A DNA stretch of 64,000 nucleotides from UBA2882 sp045542735 (GTDB lineage Bacteria > Bacillota > Clostridia > Lachnospirales > Lachnospiraceae). Position numbers and translations under genes: made by a program. Below the pieces are notes generated by a model that saw only the letters and a list, made by a program, of their open reading frames with translations, was not told the origin of the DNA and did not search any database. Positions within the stretch are counted from its first letter, which is position 1, and the number at the start of each line of letters is the position of its first letter. The stretch is taken from positions 62,001 to 126,000 of the forward strand of contig JAZQLQ010000015.1 in NCBI GenBank assembly GCA_045542735.1. The letters are read 5' to 3'. Below, one piece after another: positions 9,511 to 18,908 of this stretch.

Positions 9511-10750
9511 ATTGAAAATCGCAGTGGCAGGAACCGGATATGTAGGACTTTCCATGAGTGTGCTTTTGTCTCAGCACCATGAGGTATGGGCGGTAGATGT
9601 ACTGGAAGAGAAAGTGAATATGATTAATGCACACAAATCCCCTATTGCAGATAAAGAATTAGAGGAATACATTGCCACTAAAGATTTGGATTTGCGGGCA
9701 ACCTTGGATGCCAAGGCGGCATATACCGATGCGGATTTTGTCATTATAGCTACCCCGACCAATTATGATCCGCAGAAAAACTTCTTTGATACATCATTGG
9801 TAGAGTCCGTCATCAAATTGGTAATGGAGTATAATCCTGATGCGATTATGGTTGTTAAATCCACAATCCCTGTTGGATATACCAAATCCGTGAGAGAAAA
9901 AATGGGTACAAACAATGTGATTTTCAGTCCTGAGTTTTTGCGGGAAAGCAGAGCGCTGTATGACAATCTATACCCCAGCCGTATTATCGTTGGAACGGAT
10001 ATGGAGGATGAAAGGTTGGTAAAGGCAGCGCATACATTTGCGGAGCTTTTGCAGGAGGGCGCATTAAAAAAAGATGTTGATACACTCTTTATGGGATTGA
10101 CAGAAGCGGAAGCAGTAAAACTTTTTGCCAATACATATCTGGCATTGCGCGTATGCTTCTTTAATGAGTTGGATACTTATGCGGAGATGAAGGGATTAAA
10201 TACACAGCAAATCATTGAAGGTGTAAGCTTGGATCCGCGAATAGGCGGTCATTACAACAATCCGTCTTTTGGCTATGGCGGATATTGTCTGCCCAAGGAT
10301 ACCAAACAACTATTGGCTAACTACCATGATGTTCCCGAAAACTTAATTGAAGCAATTGTGGAATCCAATCGCACCAGAAAAGACTTTATCGCAAATCAAG
10401 TATTAAAGATGGCAGATTATTATGATTATTTTGATGCCGGGCAATATGATGTTAATCATGAAAAGGAATGTATCGTAGGTGTGTATCGTCTGACCATGAA
10501 AAGTAATAGTGATAATTTCCGTCAAAGCTCTATCCAAGGTGTTATGAAGAGAATTAAGGCAAAGGGAGCTAAGGTCATTGTATATGAACCTGCATTAGAA
10601 AACGGCACTACCTTTTTTGGGAGTGAAGTGGTCAATGATTTGACCCAATTTAAGGAAATGAGCCAGGCAATCATTGCAAATCGTTATGATGAAAGTCTGG
10701 ATGATGTGAAAGATAAAGTATATACGAGAGATATCTTTCAGAGAGATTAG
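9500..10750 (+). CDS. ugd: UDP-glucose 6-dehydrogenase
   Basis: The 416-residue enzyme oxidises UDP-glucose to UDP-glucuronate with two NAD+. It shows the N-terminal Rossmann motif AVAGTGYVGLS, the VKSTIPVGYT and SPEFLRES motifs, and the catalytic-cysteine segment GYGGYCLPKDTKQLL, which is the UDP-glucose type rather than the GHCI type of UDP-HexNAc dehydrogenases. I chose ATG 9500, preceded by GGGAGGA at 9484-9490. The longer frame from 9461 adds 13 residues not typical of the family. It is one of three nucleotide-sugar dehydrogenases in the window and the most divergent from the other two. Confidence 0.92.
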   Translation: MNRKLKIAVAGTGYVGLSMSVLLSQHHEVWAVDVLEEKVNMINAHKSPIADKELEEYIATKDLDLRATLDAKAAYTDADFVIIATPTNYDPQKNFFDTSLVESVIKLVMEYNPDAIMVVKSTIPVGYTKSVREKMGTNNVIFSPEFLRESRALYDNLYPSRIIVGTDMEDERLVKAAHTFAELLQEGALKKDVDTLFMGLTEAEAVKLFANTYLALRVCFFNELDTYAEMKGLNTQQIIEGVSLDPRIGGHYNNPSFGYGGYCLPKDTKQLLANYHDVPENLIEAIVESNRTRKDFIANQVLKMADYYDYFDAGQYDVNHEKECIVGVYRLTMKSNSDNFRQSSIQGVMKRIKAKGAKVIVYEPALENGTTFFGSEVVNDLTQFKEMSQAIIANRYDESLDDVKDKVYTRDIFQRD

Positions 10751-10787
10751 AAAATAAAGCGAAACTATGGATAAAAAAGTTCCAAAG

Positions 10788-10796
10788 TGTTATAAT
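10788..10796 (+). promoter_or_regulatory. extended -10 promoter for the capsule operon
   Basis: TGTTATAAT is a perfect extended -10 (TG-n-TATAAT) in the 106-base gap between ugd and the 4,6-dehydratase gene. No good -35 is visible. It lies about 60 bases before the start codon at 10857 and probably initiates the long operon that runs to 33909. Confidence 0.5.
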
Positions 10797-10856
10797 AAAA
10801 TGATTTATTGCGTTTAAAACAATAGATTAATATATAAATGATTGGGATGAATCAAA

Positions 10857-12740
10857 ATGGAACGTTTTTTTGAAAAAGCTGCACCAAAGAATAGAGTTGC
10901 ACTGCTAATTATCATGGATATATTTGCGGTACAACTGGCTTCTTTTGTGGGGCTTTTTCTGCGTTTTGATTTTAGTATCAGTGGGATTCCGAAACACTAT
11001 ATTGAATGGGTATCGTATTATACAGCGTTTAATACGATTATTACTGTTCTTGTATTTGTATTTTGCAAACTATATCGTAGTGTATGGCATTTTGCCAGTA
11101 CCACAGAGTTAATGAATATCATAGTGGCATGTACCATTTCATCTGCTATTATGCTAGGCGGTACTTTAGCTATGGGATATCGGATGCCGCGGAGCTATTA
11201 TGTAATTTATTATGCAGCGTTGGTGTTTATGATTACCTGTATCCGTTTCTTTTATCGTATTTTGCGTGCGGTACAAAACCAACGCCGACATGGAAATGCG
11301 AAGGATATGAAAAATGTCATGATAGTGGGTGCTGGCGAAGCGGCATCTATAATTGTAAAGGAATTGCAGTCCAGTGCCTATCTGACACATCAGCATGTAT
11401 GTTGTTTTGTGGATGATAATACAAATATCCGTGGTAAGTACATGCGCGGTGTAAAAGTAGAAGGTGGTAGAGAGGATATTCCGTACCTGGCGGCAAAATA
11501 TGATGTAGATGAGATTGTTATTGCCATCCCCTCCGCAGATCAAAAGACTATCAAAGAAATCCTGGAAATTTGTAATGAGACAGGATGTAAGATGCGTATA
11601 CTGCCGGGGATTTATCAGCTCATTAATGGAGAAGTCAGTGCATCCAAACTTCGTGAAGTAGAGATTGAGGATTTGCTTGGGCGTGAACCGGTGAAGTTTG
11701 ATTTGGATACTGTTGCTTCCTATGTGACGGATAAAGTGGTAATGGTAACCGGTGGTGGTGGCTCTATTGGTAGTGAACTTTGCAGACAGTTGGCTGCATA
11801 TAAAGTAAAGCAGTTGATTATCTTTGATATTTATGAAAACAATGCCTATGAGATACAGCAGGAGTTGAAACGGAATTATCCGGAGTTGGATTTGGTAGTA
11901 CTCATTGGCTCTGTACGCAATACCCATCGTATGCAGTCTGTATTTGAAAAATATAAGCCGCAGATTGTCTATCATGCGGCAGCCCACAAGCACGTGCCGC
12001 TGATGGAGGATAGTCCCAATGAAGCGATTAAAAACAATGTGTTTGGCACGTTGAAGACAGCAAAAGCTGCGGCAAAATATGGTACAGAGATGTTTGTACT
12101 GATATCTACGGACAAAGCAGTGAATCCTACTAATATCATGGGTGCCAGCAAGCGTATGTGCGAGATGGTTATTCAAGCGATGGCAAAAGAAGCAGCTACC
12201 GGTAAATATAAGACAGAGTTTGTAGCAGTCCGCTTTGGAAATGTATTGGGAAGTAACGGAAGTGTGATTCCTCTCTTTAAAAAGCAGATTGCAGAAGGTG
12301 GTCCTGTGACAGTGACACATCCGGATATTATCCGCTACTTTATGACCATACCGGAAGCGGTATCCTTGGTACTACAAGCAGGTGGTTTGGCAACCGGTGG
12401 GGAAATCTTTGTCTTGGATATGGGTGAACCGGTGAAGATAGTAGATCTTGCCAAGAACCTAATTAAGTTATCGGGATATAAACCGGGAGAAGATATCAAG
12501 ATAGAGTATACAGGTCTTAGACCCGGAGAAAAACTTTATGAAGAATTATTGATGGCAGAGGAAGGTCTGCAGGATACAGCCAATGCATTGATTCATATTG
12601 GCAAGCCCATTGAATTTGACGAAGATAAATTTATGGAACAGTTGGAAGAATTGAAAAAACTGGCAGATAATGATACGGATGAAATAAAGCAGATGGTTCA
12701 AAGAATTGTATCGACATATCATCCGGAGGAGAAAAGATAA
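10857..12740 (+). CDS. membrane-bound UDP-HexNAc 4,6-dehydratase (CapD/PglF/WbpM type)
   Basis: The 627-residue protein has four N-terminal transmembrane helices (~15-130), then a CoA-binding-like Rossmann domain (MIVGAGEAASIIVKEL) and a short-chain dehydrogenase domain. The NAD site is MVTGGGGSIGSELCRQ near residue 300. The active site reads STDKAVNPTNIMGASKR, with Met in place of the usual catalytic Tyr, as is characteristic of large WbpM/PglF-type dehydratases. It converts UDP-GlcNAc to the 4-keto-6-deoxy sugar, the entry to QuiNAc- or bacillosamine-type sugars. As the first gene after a promoter it likely starts biosynthesis of the initiating sugar used by the phosphoglycosyl transferase at 13568. 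Confidence 0.92.
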   Translation: MERFFEKAAPKNRVALLIIMDIFAVQLASFVGLFLRFDFSISGIPKHYIEWVSYYTAFNTIITVLVFVFCKLYRSVWHFASTTELMNIIVACTISSAIMLGGTLAMGYRMPRSYYVIYYAALVFMITCIRFFYRILRAVQNQRRHGNAKDMKNVMIVGAGEAASIIVKELQSSAYLTHQHVCCFVDDNTNIRGKYMRGVKVEGGREDIPYLAAKYDVDEIVIAIPSADQKTIKEILEICNETGCKMRILPGIYQLINGEVSASKLREVEIEDLLGREPVKFDLDTVASYVTDKVVMVTGGGGSIGSELCRQLAAYKVKQLIIFDIYENNAYEIQQELKRNYPELDLVVLIGSVRNTHRMQSVFEKYKPQIVYHAAAHKHVPLMEDSPNEAIKNNVFGTLKTAKAAAKYGTEMFVLISTDKAVNPTNIMGASKRMCEMVIQAMAKEAATGKYKTEFVAVRFGNVLGSNGSVIPLFKKQIAEGGPVTVTHPDIIRYFMTIPEAVSLVLQAGGLATGGEIFVLDMGEPVKIVDLAKNLIKLSGYKPGEDIKIEYTGLRPGEKLYEELLMAEEGLQDTANALIHIGKPIEFDEDKFMEQLEELKKLADNDTDEIKQMVQRIVSTYHPEEKR

Positions 12741-12742
12741 GC

Positions 12743-13564
12743 ATGGCCTTTGAATTAATGTATATAACAAATCAGATAAATGTAGGTCTAGCGGCCGAAG
12801 CTGCAGGAGTTGACAGGGTTTGGGTGGATTTGGAGACATTGGGGAAAGCAGAGAGGCAAAGAAATTATGATTCTGTGAAATCACAGCACTCTCTTGAAGA
12901 TGTTAAGCAAATGAAGAATGCATTGGAAAGAGCGAAGTTGCAAGTGAGGGTTAATCCCATAAATGAAAATTCTGAAAATGAGATTAATCAAGTGATTGAA
13001 AACGGCGCTGATATTGTGATGTTACCCATGTTTAAGACTCCGGAGGAAGTGGAACATTTCGTGGCTTTAGTTGCCGGACGAGCGACTACTTTACTTTTAG
13101 TAGAAACTAAAGAAGCGGAAGAAAACATAGATGATATTTTGGGAGTTGATGGAATTGATGAGATTCATATTGGCCTCAACGATTTGCATATCTCACATCA
13201 GTTGGATTTTATGTTTGAGTTGATGGTAAATGGAACTGTAGACAAATTATGTGACAAGATAAGAGCAAAGGGAATTCCTTTTGGAATTGGTGGTATAGCG
13301 GCATTAGGACAGGGTACATTACCGGCAGATATGATTTTTGCAGAAGATTGGAAACAAGGATGTAGTAGAGTAATCTTGTCAAGAGGATTCATTCAGCAGG
13401 GAGATAATTTTGAGGAGTTTAAAGAACTTTTCAAAGTACGTGTAAAACAATTACGAGATTATGAAGCGCAATTAGAAACCAAGGAAGAGGATTTTTTTAG
13501 AAATAACAAATTACAGATGAGACAGATTGTGGAAGAAATAGTCGGAAAGATGAGGAATGCATAG
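12743..13564 (+). CDS. HpcH/HpaI aldolase / citrate lyase family protein
   Basis: A 273-residue TIM-barrel protein with family features: AAGVDRVWVDLETLGK near the start, the QVRVNPIN strand, GADIVMLPMFKTPEEV, LLVETKEAEENI (catalytic Glu region) and IHIGLNDLHIS. Family members perform class II pyruvate or acetyl-CoA aldol chemistry on 2-keto acids. It starts two bases after the dehydratase and is followed by the sugar transferase and an Ldh-type dehydrogenase, so it is clearly part of the operon. A role in making an unusual acid or acyl substituent for the glycan is inferred; the substrate is unknown. Confidence 0.85.
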   Translation: MAFELMYITNQINVGLAAEAAGVDRVWVDLETLGKAERQRNYDSVKSQHSLEDVKQMKNALERAKLQVRVNPINENSENEINQVIENGADIVMLPMFKTPEEVEHFVALVAGRATTLLLVETKEAEENIDDILGVDGIDEIHIGLNDLHISHQLDFMFELMVNGTVDKLCDKIRAKGIPFGIGGIAALGQGTLPADMIFAEDWKQGCSRVILSRGFIQQGDNFEEFKELFKVRVKQLRDYEAQLETKEEDFFRNNKLQMRQIVEEIVGKMRNA

Positions 13565-13567
13565 ATT

Positions 13568-14233
13568 ATGGGATATTTATATGTGAAGCGCTTTTTTGAT
13601 ATTGTAATATCTGCTATTATGCTTGTGATTTTGGCTCCTGTCATGTTAGTTGTCGCAATTGCTATAAAATTGGATTCTAAGGGTGAAGTCATTTTTAAGC
13701 AGAATCGATTGACAAAAGATGGAAAAGTATTTCAAATGTATAAATTCCGCTCTATGTGTCAAAATGCACAAAATATGGGGACGGGTATAAAGAACTATGC
13801 CAATGACTTTAGGGTTACCAAAGTTGGGAAATTTATAAGAAAGACCAGTTTGGACGAGCTACCTCAATTGTTAAATGTATTAAAGGGAGATATGTCATTA
13901 ATTGGACCACGTCCCCCGGTAGAAAAATTAAGTTTGGGAGAATATGAAGATTTACCACCTAAATATAAAAAGAGATTTCAAGTAAAAGGCGGTATTACAG
14001 GTCTTGCACAAGTAAGTGGTAGAAATTCATTGTCATGGGAAAATAAAGTAATTTATGATAATGAATATGTTGACAGGCTTGCCAAAGAGGGGCTGAAGCT
14101 TGATTTGGAGATATTGATTAAAACCATTGGCGTTGTATATGGACAAAAAGGAATCTTACAGGATAAAGAACGTGAGATGGCAGACAGAAGCAAGGAAGAA
14201 ATCAAAAAGGTGGCAGAGGAAAAGAAGGGATAA
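13568..14233 (+). CDS. monotopic phosphoglycosyl transferase (initiating sugar transferase)
   Basis: The 221-residue enzyme transfers a sugar-1-phosphate from a UDP-sugar to undecaprenyl phosphate and so starts each repeat unit. Seen: one N-terminal hydrophobic hairpin (~10-35), MYKFRSM, the SLDELPQLLNVLKGDMSLIG segment carrying the catalytic Asp-Glu pair, the GPRPP motif and the GITGLAQVSGRN segment. It lacks the extra four helices of WbaP/WcaJ, so it is the small PglC-like form. Genomic pairing with the 4,6-dehydratase suggests QuiNAc or a related 6-deoxy sugar as the first sugar. The C-terminus is a charged Lys/Glu tail. Confidence 0.92.
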   Translation: MGYLYVKRFFDIVISAIMLVILAPVMLVVAIAIKLDSKGEVIFKQNRLTKDGKVFQMYKFRSMCQNAQNMGTGIKNYANDFRVTKVGKFIRKTSLDELPQLLNVLKGDMSLIGPRPPVEKLSLGEYEDLPPKYKKRFQVKGGITGLAQVSGRNSLSWENKVIYDNEYVDRLAKEGLKLDLEILIKTIGVVYGQKGILQDKEREMADRSKEEIKKVAEEKKG

Positions 14234-14259
14234 TTTTTGATGCCGGAGAGAGGAATAAT

Positions 14260-15297
14260 GTGAAGAGATATTCGGTTGATTATGTATATGAGTGTGTGAA
14301 TGAATTACTTGTACATTATGGTCTAGATCCAATGCAGGCACGTGAAGTGGCGGATTGTTTCATTGTGGCTGATAGTTGTGGTGTTCATACCCATGGTCTG
14401 TCTGTATTGACATCTCATTTGGACCGTATTGAAAGAGGTGGATATAATTTAGTAGACAGATCGGAATTGATTAAATCCACGGCGGCATTTGCAGTTGTAG
14501 ATGCAAAAAATACAATTGGAATGTTATCAGCAAAATATTGTATGGAATTAGCAATTGAAAAATGTAAAGAAGTTGGGATGTATGCAGTGTTTTCAAGAAA
14601 CTGCAATACGTATGGTCCGGCTTTCTATTATACTAAAATGGCCACAGATCACAAAGTGATTGGAATGACTGCTTGCAATACTCCGGCTGCAATGCCGCCA
14701 ACAGGCAGTAAAGAAAAATTATTGGGGACTAACCCTTTTGCGTTGGGAGTTCCGGGATTACATGAAGGGCCGATTTTGTTTGATATGGCAACCAGTGTAG
14801 TGGCAAAATCCAAAATCAATGAAGCAAGAAAAAATAATGAAAGCATTCCAGAAGGCTGGGCATTAGATTCTGAGGGAAACAGTACTACAGATCCGATAGA
14901 AGCTATTAAAGGTGCAGTATTGCCCATGGCAGGCGCCAAAGGTTATGGTTTGGCACTTAGTATTGATATATTAGCAGGAGTTCTTTCGGGGGCTGCCTAT
15001 TTAGATGGTGTGGGACGTTTCTATTCTCAAGATAATAAAGGAATGAATGTTGGACAGGTTTTTATCGCCATAGACCCAACGATTGTACTGTCAGAAGATT
15101 TTTATCAGAGGATAGATGAGTATATCGCTCGGATACATTCATCGGTTGTACACGATGAAAAAAATGTGAGATTTCCGGGAGAAAAGAAACTTATGTCATG
15201 GGAAGAAACCGAGTTGCAAGGACTTGAACTTAGTGAACATACTGTTGATTCGCTAAATTGCTACTTAAAGAAATGTAATATTAATAAAGGATTATAA
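14260..15297 (+). CDS. Ldh/malate dehydrogenase-family NAD(P)-dependent oxidoreductase
   Basis: The 345-residue protein belongs to the non-Rossmann Ldh family (malate, L-sulfolactate, ureidoglycolate dehydrogenases). Typical features are ADSCGVHTHGLSVL near residue 40, the SRNCNTYGPAFYYTKMA helix, the ACNTPAAMPP loop, GTNPFALGVP and FDMATSVVAKSKI. It reduces or oxidises 2-keto/2-hydroxy acids. Start is GTG at 14260, because the overlapping ATG at 14258 is followed at once by a stop; AGAGAGG lies upstream. Together with the aldolase two genes before, it could make a hydroxy-acid building block for glycan decoration. This is inference. Confidence 0.85.
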   Translation: MKRYSVDYVYECVNELLVHYGLDPMQAREVADCFIVADSCGVHTHGLSVLTSHLDRIERGGYNLVDRSELIKSTAAFAVVDAKNTIGMLSAKYCMELAIEKCKEVGMYAVFSRNCNTYGPAFYYTKMATDHKVIGMTACNTPAAMPPTGSKEKLLGTNPFALGVPGLHEGPILFDMATSVVAKSKINEARKNNESIPEGWALDSEGNSTTDPIEAIKGAVLPMAGAKGYGLALSIDILAGVLSGAAYLDGVGRFYSQDNKGMNVGQVFIAIDPTIVLSEDFYQRIDEYIARIHSSVVHDEKNVRFPGEKKLMSWEETELQGLELSEHTVDSLNCYLKKCNINKGL

Positions 15298-15302
15298 ATA
15301 CG

Positions 15303-16304
15303 ATGAGTGAAACTTATAGGATAAAACATATTAGTTTTTTGCAGTTTTTAGGCCCTATTTTTGTTGTTTTGGGACATTCTTTAAATGGAATCGAATCTGA
15401 TGGGATATGGTGGTTATTTACAAAACAATGGATTTATATTTTCCATATGCCACTTTTCTTTTTGGTGAGCGGTTATCTGCTTTCCTATAAAGGTTGGCTT
15501 GGAAAGAGAAGTTATGCTGACTTTATCAAGAATAAATTTGTAAGACTACTAATTCCGTATTTGTTTTGGAATATAATTTTTGTTATACCAAAATATTTAT
15601 TACAAGGATTTCTTGCGGATGACTTAGTATTTGAATTATCTGAGTTTGTTAATATACTTATATGTCCCAGAGATAGCATATGGGGACACACTTGGTTTTT
15701 GGTAGCTTTGTTTTGGGTATATCTATGTACACCATTATGGAAAAGAATCGTAGAGGCAAGAAACAAATGGGTATTTCCATTGGTAATGCTTGTTGGAGTA
15801 GGCATGTATATTTTACCGATAGATACAAAGGTGTTTTGTCTTAATGACTTACATAAAGATTGGTTGTTCTTTATAATGGGATGTTACTTGGGCAAAATGA
15901 AAGTTGAAGATTTTGAAATAAAGATGCAGAAAAATGCTTCTTTTATTGGAGTTTTAGCTGTGGTTACGTCTATTATAAGTTTAACTTTTTATGATTTAGA
16001 GTGGTTTAAATTTATCCCCTGTACATTTATATTACTAGCATTTATTTGGATATCCTTTTTGTTTGATTCAAAAAGAACTATCAATACCTTAGCAAAAAAG
16101 TCTTTTGGAATTTATATTATGCATTGGCCAATTATGATAGTATGCAGAATTGTTTTATTGCAGATTATGGAATTGCCTATAGCGATTGTAGTTATAAGTG
16201 TAGTTTTGGCAGGATATTTGATTCCTAATTTAATTATTAGTATCTTACAGAGGATTAATTGGGGTAGATTGGAATTGCCCATGAAGGTTTTGTTGGGAAT
16301 ATAA
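15303..16304 (+). CDS. acyltransferase family 3 membrane protein (first of three)
   Basis: The 333-residue protein has about ten transmembrane helices and the acyltransferase-3 hallmark near the N-terminus: histidine in VVLGHSLNG, then FHMPLFFLVSGYLLS and the WFLVALFWVY stretch. Members O-acetylate or otherwise acylate extracytoplasmic sugars, drawing the acyl group across the membrane. It starts five bases after the dehydrogenase gene. Two further members of the family occur at 26977 and 34016, so the product glycan is probably multiply O-acylated. Confidence 0.85.
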   Translation: MSETYRIKHISFLQFLGPIFVVLGHSLNGIESDGIWWLFTKQWIYIFHMPLFFLVSGYLLSYKGWLGKRSYADFIKNKFVRLLIPYLFWNIIFVIPKYLLQGFLADDLVFELSEFVNILICPRDSIWGHTWFLVALFWVYLCTPLWKRIVEARNKWVFPLVMLVGVGMYILPIDTKVFCLNDLHKDWLFFIMGCYLGKMKVEDFEIKMQKNASFIGVLAVVTSIISLTFYDLEWFKFIPCTFILLAFIWISFLFDSKRTINTLAKKSFGIYIMHWPIMIVCRIVLLQIMELPIAIVVISVVLAGYLIPNLIISILQRINWGRLELPMKVLLGI

Positions 16305-16337
16305 GTATGAAATCGCGAAATAAAAGGAGACATTTAT

Positions 16338-17576
16338 ATGAAAATTTGGATATTGAGTCATTATGGTCTTTCGCCTAAATACCATTCCACTGCAAGAACA
16401 TATAATTTTGGAAAATGTTTAAAAGAAAAAGGACATGATGTAACTATATTTACTGCGAGTACTATACATCATACGGATCGGAATTTGGTTGAAAAAGGAA
16501 AGCGGTTTGAGGTTGAAGATATAGATGGTGTAAAGTATGTGTATATAAGAACTCCGAATTATTCCGGAAATGGAATAAAAAGAATATTAAACATGTGTAT
16601 GTTTTATGTAGGAGTTAAGAAAAACTGGAAAAAATTTGGTAAGCCAGATGTAATATTAGCTATGTCTGTTCATCTGCTAACATGTGTGGCTGGAATTCAA
16701 ATTGCTAAAAAAGTAAACTGTAAATGTGCGGTCCAAATTGCGGATCCATGGCCACAGACATTAATTGAGTTTGGAAAAATCAAAGAAAAAAGTATTTTGG
16801 CCAGAGTGTTGTACCGATTGGAATATTGGGTTTATAAAAATGCAGATGATGTTATTTTCACTATGGAAGGTGGAAAGGATTATATTAAAGATAGAAAATG
16901 GGATAGGGGTATTGCAATAGATAAAATTCATTATATTAACAATGGTATATTGTTAAAGGATTATGAAGAGCAAAAAGAACGGTACCATTTAGACGATGAA
17001 CATCTGGATAATGATAGTTTATTTAAAATAGTATATACGGGATCAATAGGTAATGCAAATGCCTTAGAGTACTTAATACAAACAGCTGAGACAGCTAAAA
17101 CAAAAGGTATTACAGATATGATTTTTTTGATATGGGGTGATGGACCTAAGCGTTTAGAGTTTGAAACATATTGTAAGGATCATAAGATCAGTAATGTTAT
17201 CTTTAAGGGCAAGGTGAAAAAGGAAATGATTCCCGGGATATTAGCGAGAAGCAATGTGAACATTTTGTTGGGGCATTCTTTTGCTATGTATAAATATGGG
17301 ATTAGTGCAAATAAATTGTTTGATTATTTAGCGGCAGGCAAACCGATAGTATCTAATTTGAAATGTGGATATGATATATTGGAAAGGTATGATTGTGGTA
17401 TAACAGTCAAAAGCAGAGAAGATACAGCGATATTAGAAGAACTAATTAGAATAAAAAATGCGGATGAAATGCTGTATCTAAAATGGTGTAATAATGCTAA
17501 ATCTGTGGCAAAAGAATACGATTTCGAATTACTAACAAAGAAATTATATAGTATATTAAAGAATGAGGTTATATAA
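16338..17576 (+). CDS. GT4-family glycosyltransferase (WbuB-like)
   Basis: The 412-residue GT-B enzyme shows an N-terminal acceptor domain (ILSHYGLSPKYHSTARTYN, KCLKEKGHDVTIFTAS) and a C-terminal donor domain with GSIGNANALEYLI, the IWGDGPKR strand and the ISANKLFDYLAAGKPIV nucleotide-sugar motif. WbuB-like enzymes add an amino sugar such as L-FucNAc or a uronate to the lipid-linked first sugar. It probably adds the second or third sugar of the repeat. A clean AAAAGGAG site precedes the ATG. Confidence 0.88.
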   Translation: MKIWILSHYGLSPKYHSTARTYNFGKCLKEKGHDVTIFTASTIHHTDRNLVEKGKRFEVEDIDGVKYVYIRTPNYSGNGIKRILNMCMFYVGVKKNWKKFGKPDVILAMSVHLLTCVAGIQIAKKVNCKCAVQIADPWPQTLIEFGKIKEKSILARVLYRLEYWVYKNADDVIFTMEGGKDYIKDRKWDRGIAIDKIHYINNGILLKDYEEQKERYHLDDEHLDNDSLFKIVYTGSIGNANALEYLIQTAETAKTKGITDMIFLIWGDGPKRLEFETYCKDHKISNVIFKGKVKKEMIPGILARSNVNILLGHSFAMYKYGISANKLFDYLAAGKPIVSNLKCGYDILERYDCGITVKSREDTAILEELIRIKNADEMLYLKWCNNAKSVAKEYDFELLTKKLYSILKNEVI

Positions 17577-17593
17577 AGGAGCAAAGAATAGTT

Positions 17594-18907
17594 GTGAGAG
17601 ATGAGTTATTAAAAAAGATTAACAGGAAAGAAATTATTGTAGGTGTCGTGGGACTTGGTTACGTAGGGTTACCATTAGCAGTTGAAAAAGCAAAAGCTGG
17701 ATTCAAGACAGTTGGATTTGATGTACAGAGCCAAAAAGTTGATATGGTTAATGCAGGACATAACTATATTGGTGACGTGGTAGATAGTGACTTGCAAGAA
17801 TTGGTTAAAAATGGAATGCTAAGTGCAACCACGGATTTTGCATTTATTAAAGATGTTGATTTTATTGCTATCTGTGTACCTACACCTTTGGACAAGCATC
17901 AGCAACCTGATATCAGTTATGTAAAATCTTCTGTGGAAGAAATTTCCAAATATTTAAAGAAAAATACTATGGTAGTATTGGAGTCGACCACATATCCAGG
18001 TACTACGGAGGAACTGGTAAAACCTCTTTTGGAGCAGGGATCTGGATTAAAATGTGGTATAGATTTTTATTTGGGATTTTCTCCTGAACGTGTTGATCCG
18101 GGAAATTTGATTTATAAAACTAAGAATACTCCCAAAGTAGTGGGTGGTGTCGGTAAAGATGCAACAGAGGTCATTGCAGCTATGTATCGCGCTGTATTGG
18201 AGGGTGATGTACATGAAGTATCATCACCTGCTGTTGCAGAAATGGAAAAGATACTTGAAAACACCTATAGAAACATCAATATTGGTCTTGTTAATGAACT
18301 GGCTATTCTCTGTCATGAAATGGGAATTAGTTTATGGGAAGTTGTGGATGCTGCAAAAACAAAACCGTATGGATTTCAAGCGTTTTATCCGGGACCAGGA
18401 CTTGGTGGACATTGTATTCCGTTGGATCCATATTATTTATCATGGAAAGCTCGTGAATATGGCTTTCACACATCTATGATTGAAAGTTCTATGATGATTA
18501 ATGATAAGATGCCAGAATATACTGTGGAGAGGGCAGGAGCAATTCTTAATCGGCACAAAAAGCCACTAAATGGATCTAAAGTGTTAGTATTAGGGGTTGC
18601 ATATAAGCAGGATATTGATGACTATAGAGAAAGTCCGGCACTTAAAGTTATCGATGTGTTTAAGAAAAAAGGTTCTTTAGTTGATTTTTATGATCCCTAT
18701 ATTGCAGAATACAAATATCTGGGAGAGAAATTTAAAGGAATCGATAGGATTAATGCAGAAATTATTGCATCTTATGATTTGATTTGCGTGACTGCGGCGC
18801 ATACTAATGTGGACTACAATATGGTACAGAAAAATGCATTAGCAATATTTGATACTAAAAATGTTATGAAAGATATTACAAGCAGAGATAATATTGAGGT
18901 TTTATAG
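17594..18907 (+). CDS. UDP-N-acetylhexosamine dehydrogenase (WbpA-like)
   Basis: The 437-residue nucleotide-sugar dehydrogenase has GVVGLGYVGLPLAV at the N-terminus, VLESTTYPGTTEEL, FSPERVDPGN and the catalytic-cysteine motif GPGLGGHCIPLDPYYL. This is the subtype that oxidises UDP-GlcNAc or UDP-GalNAc to the uronic acid. Start is GTG with AAAGGAGC upstream. With the Gfo/Idh/MocA gene at 20998 and the DegT aminotransferase at 28937 it forms the core of a WbpA-WbpB-WbpE-like route to a 2,3-diamino-uronic acid. It differs from the WecC-like gene at 24578. Confidence 0.88.
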   Translation: MRDELLKKINRKEIIVGVVGLGYVGLPLAVEKAKAGFKTVGFDVQSQKVDMVNAGHNYIGDVVDSDLQELVKNGMLSATTDFAFIKDVDFIAICVPTPLDKHQQPDISYVKSSVEEISKYLKKNTMVVLESTTYPGTTEELVKPLLEQGSGLKCGIDFYLGFSPERVDPGNLIYKTKNTPKVVGGVGKDATEVIAAMYRAVLEGDVHEVSSPAVAEMEKILENTYRNINIGLVNELAILCHEMGISLWEVVDAAKTKPYGFQAFYPGPGLGGHCIPLDPYYLSWKAREYGFHTSMIESSMMINDKMPEYTVERAGAILNRHKKPLNGSKVLVLGVAYKQDIDDYRESPALKVIDVFKKKGSLVDFYDPYIAEYKYLGEKFKGIDRINAEIIASYDLICVTAAHTNVDYNMVQKNALAIFDTKNVMKDITSRDNIEVL

Positions 18908-18908
18908 A

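Noticed and set aside
11166..12320. 384-codon open frame on the minus strand
   Set aside because: It lies wholly antisense to the strongly conserved 4,6-dehydratase and shows no family features; it is a shadow of codon bias.
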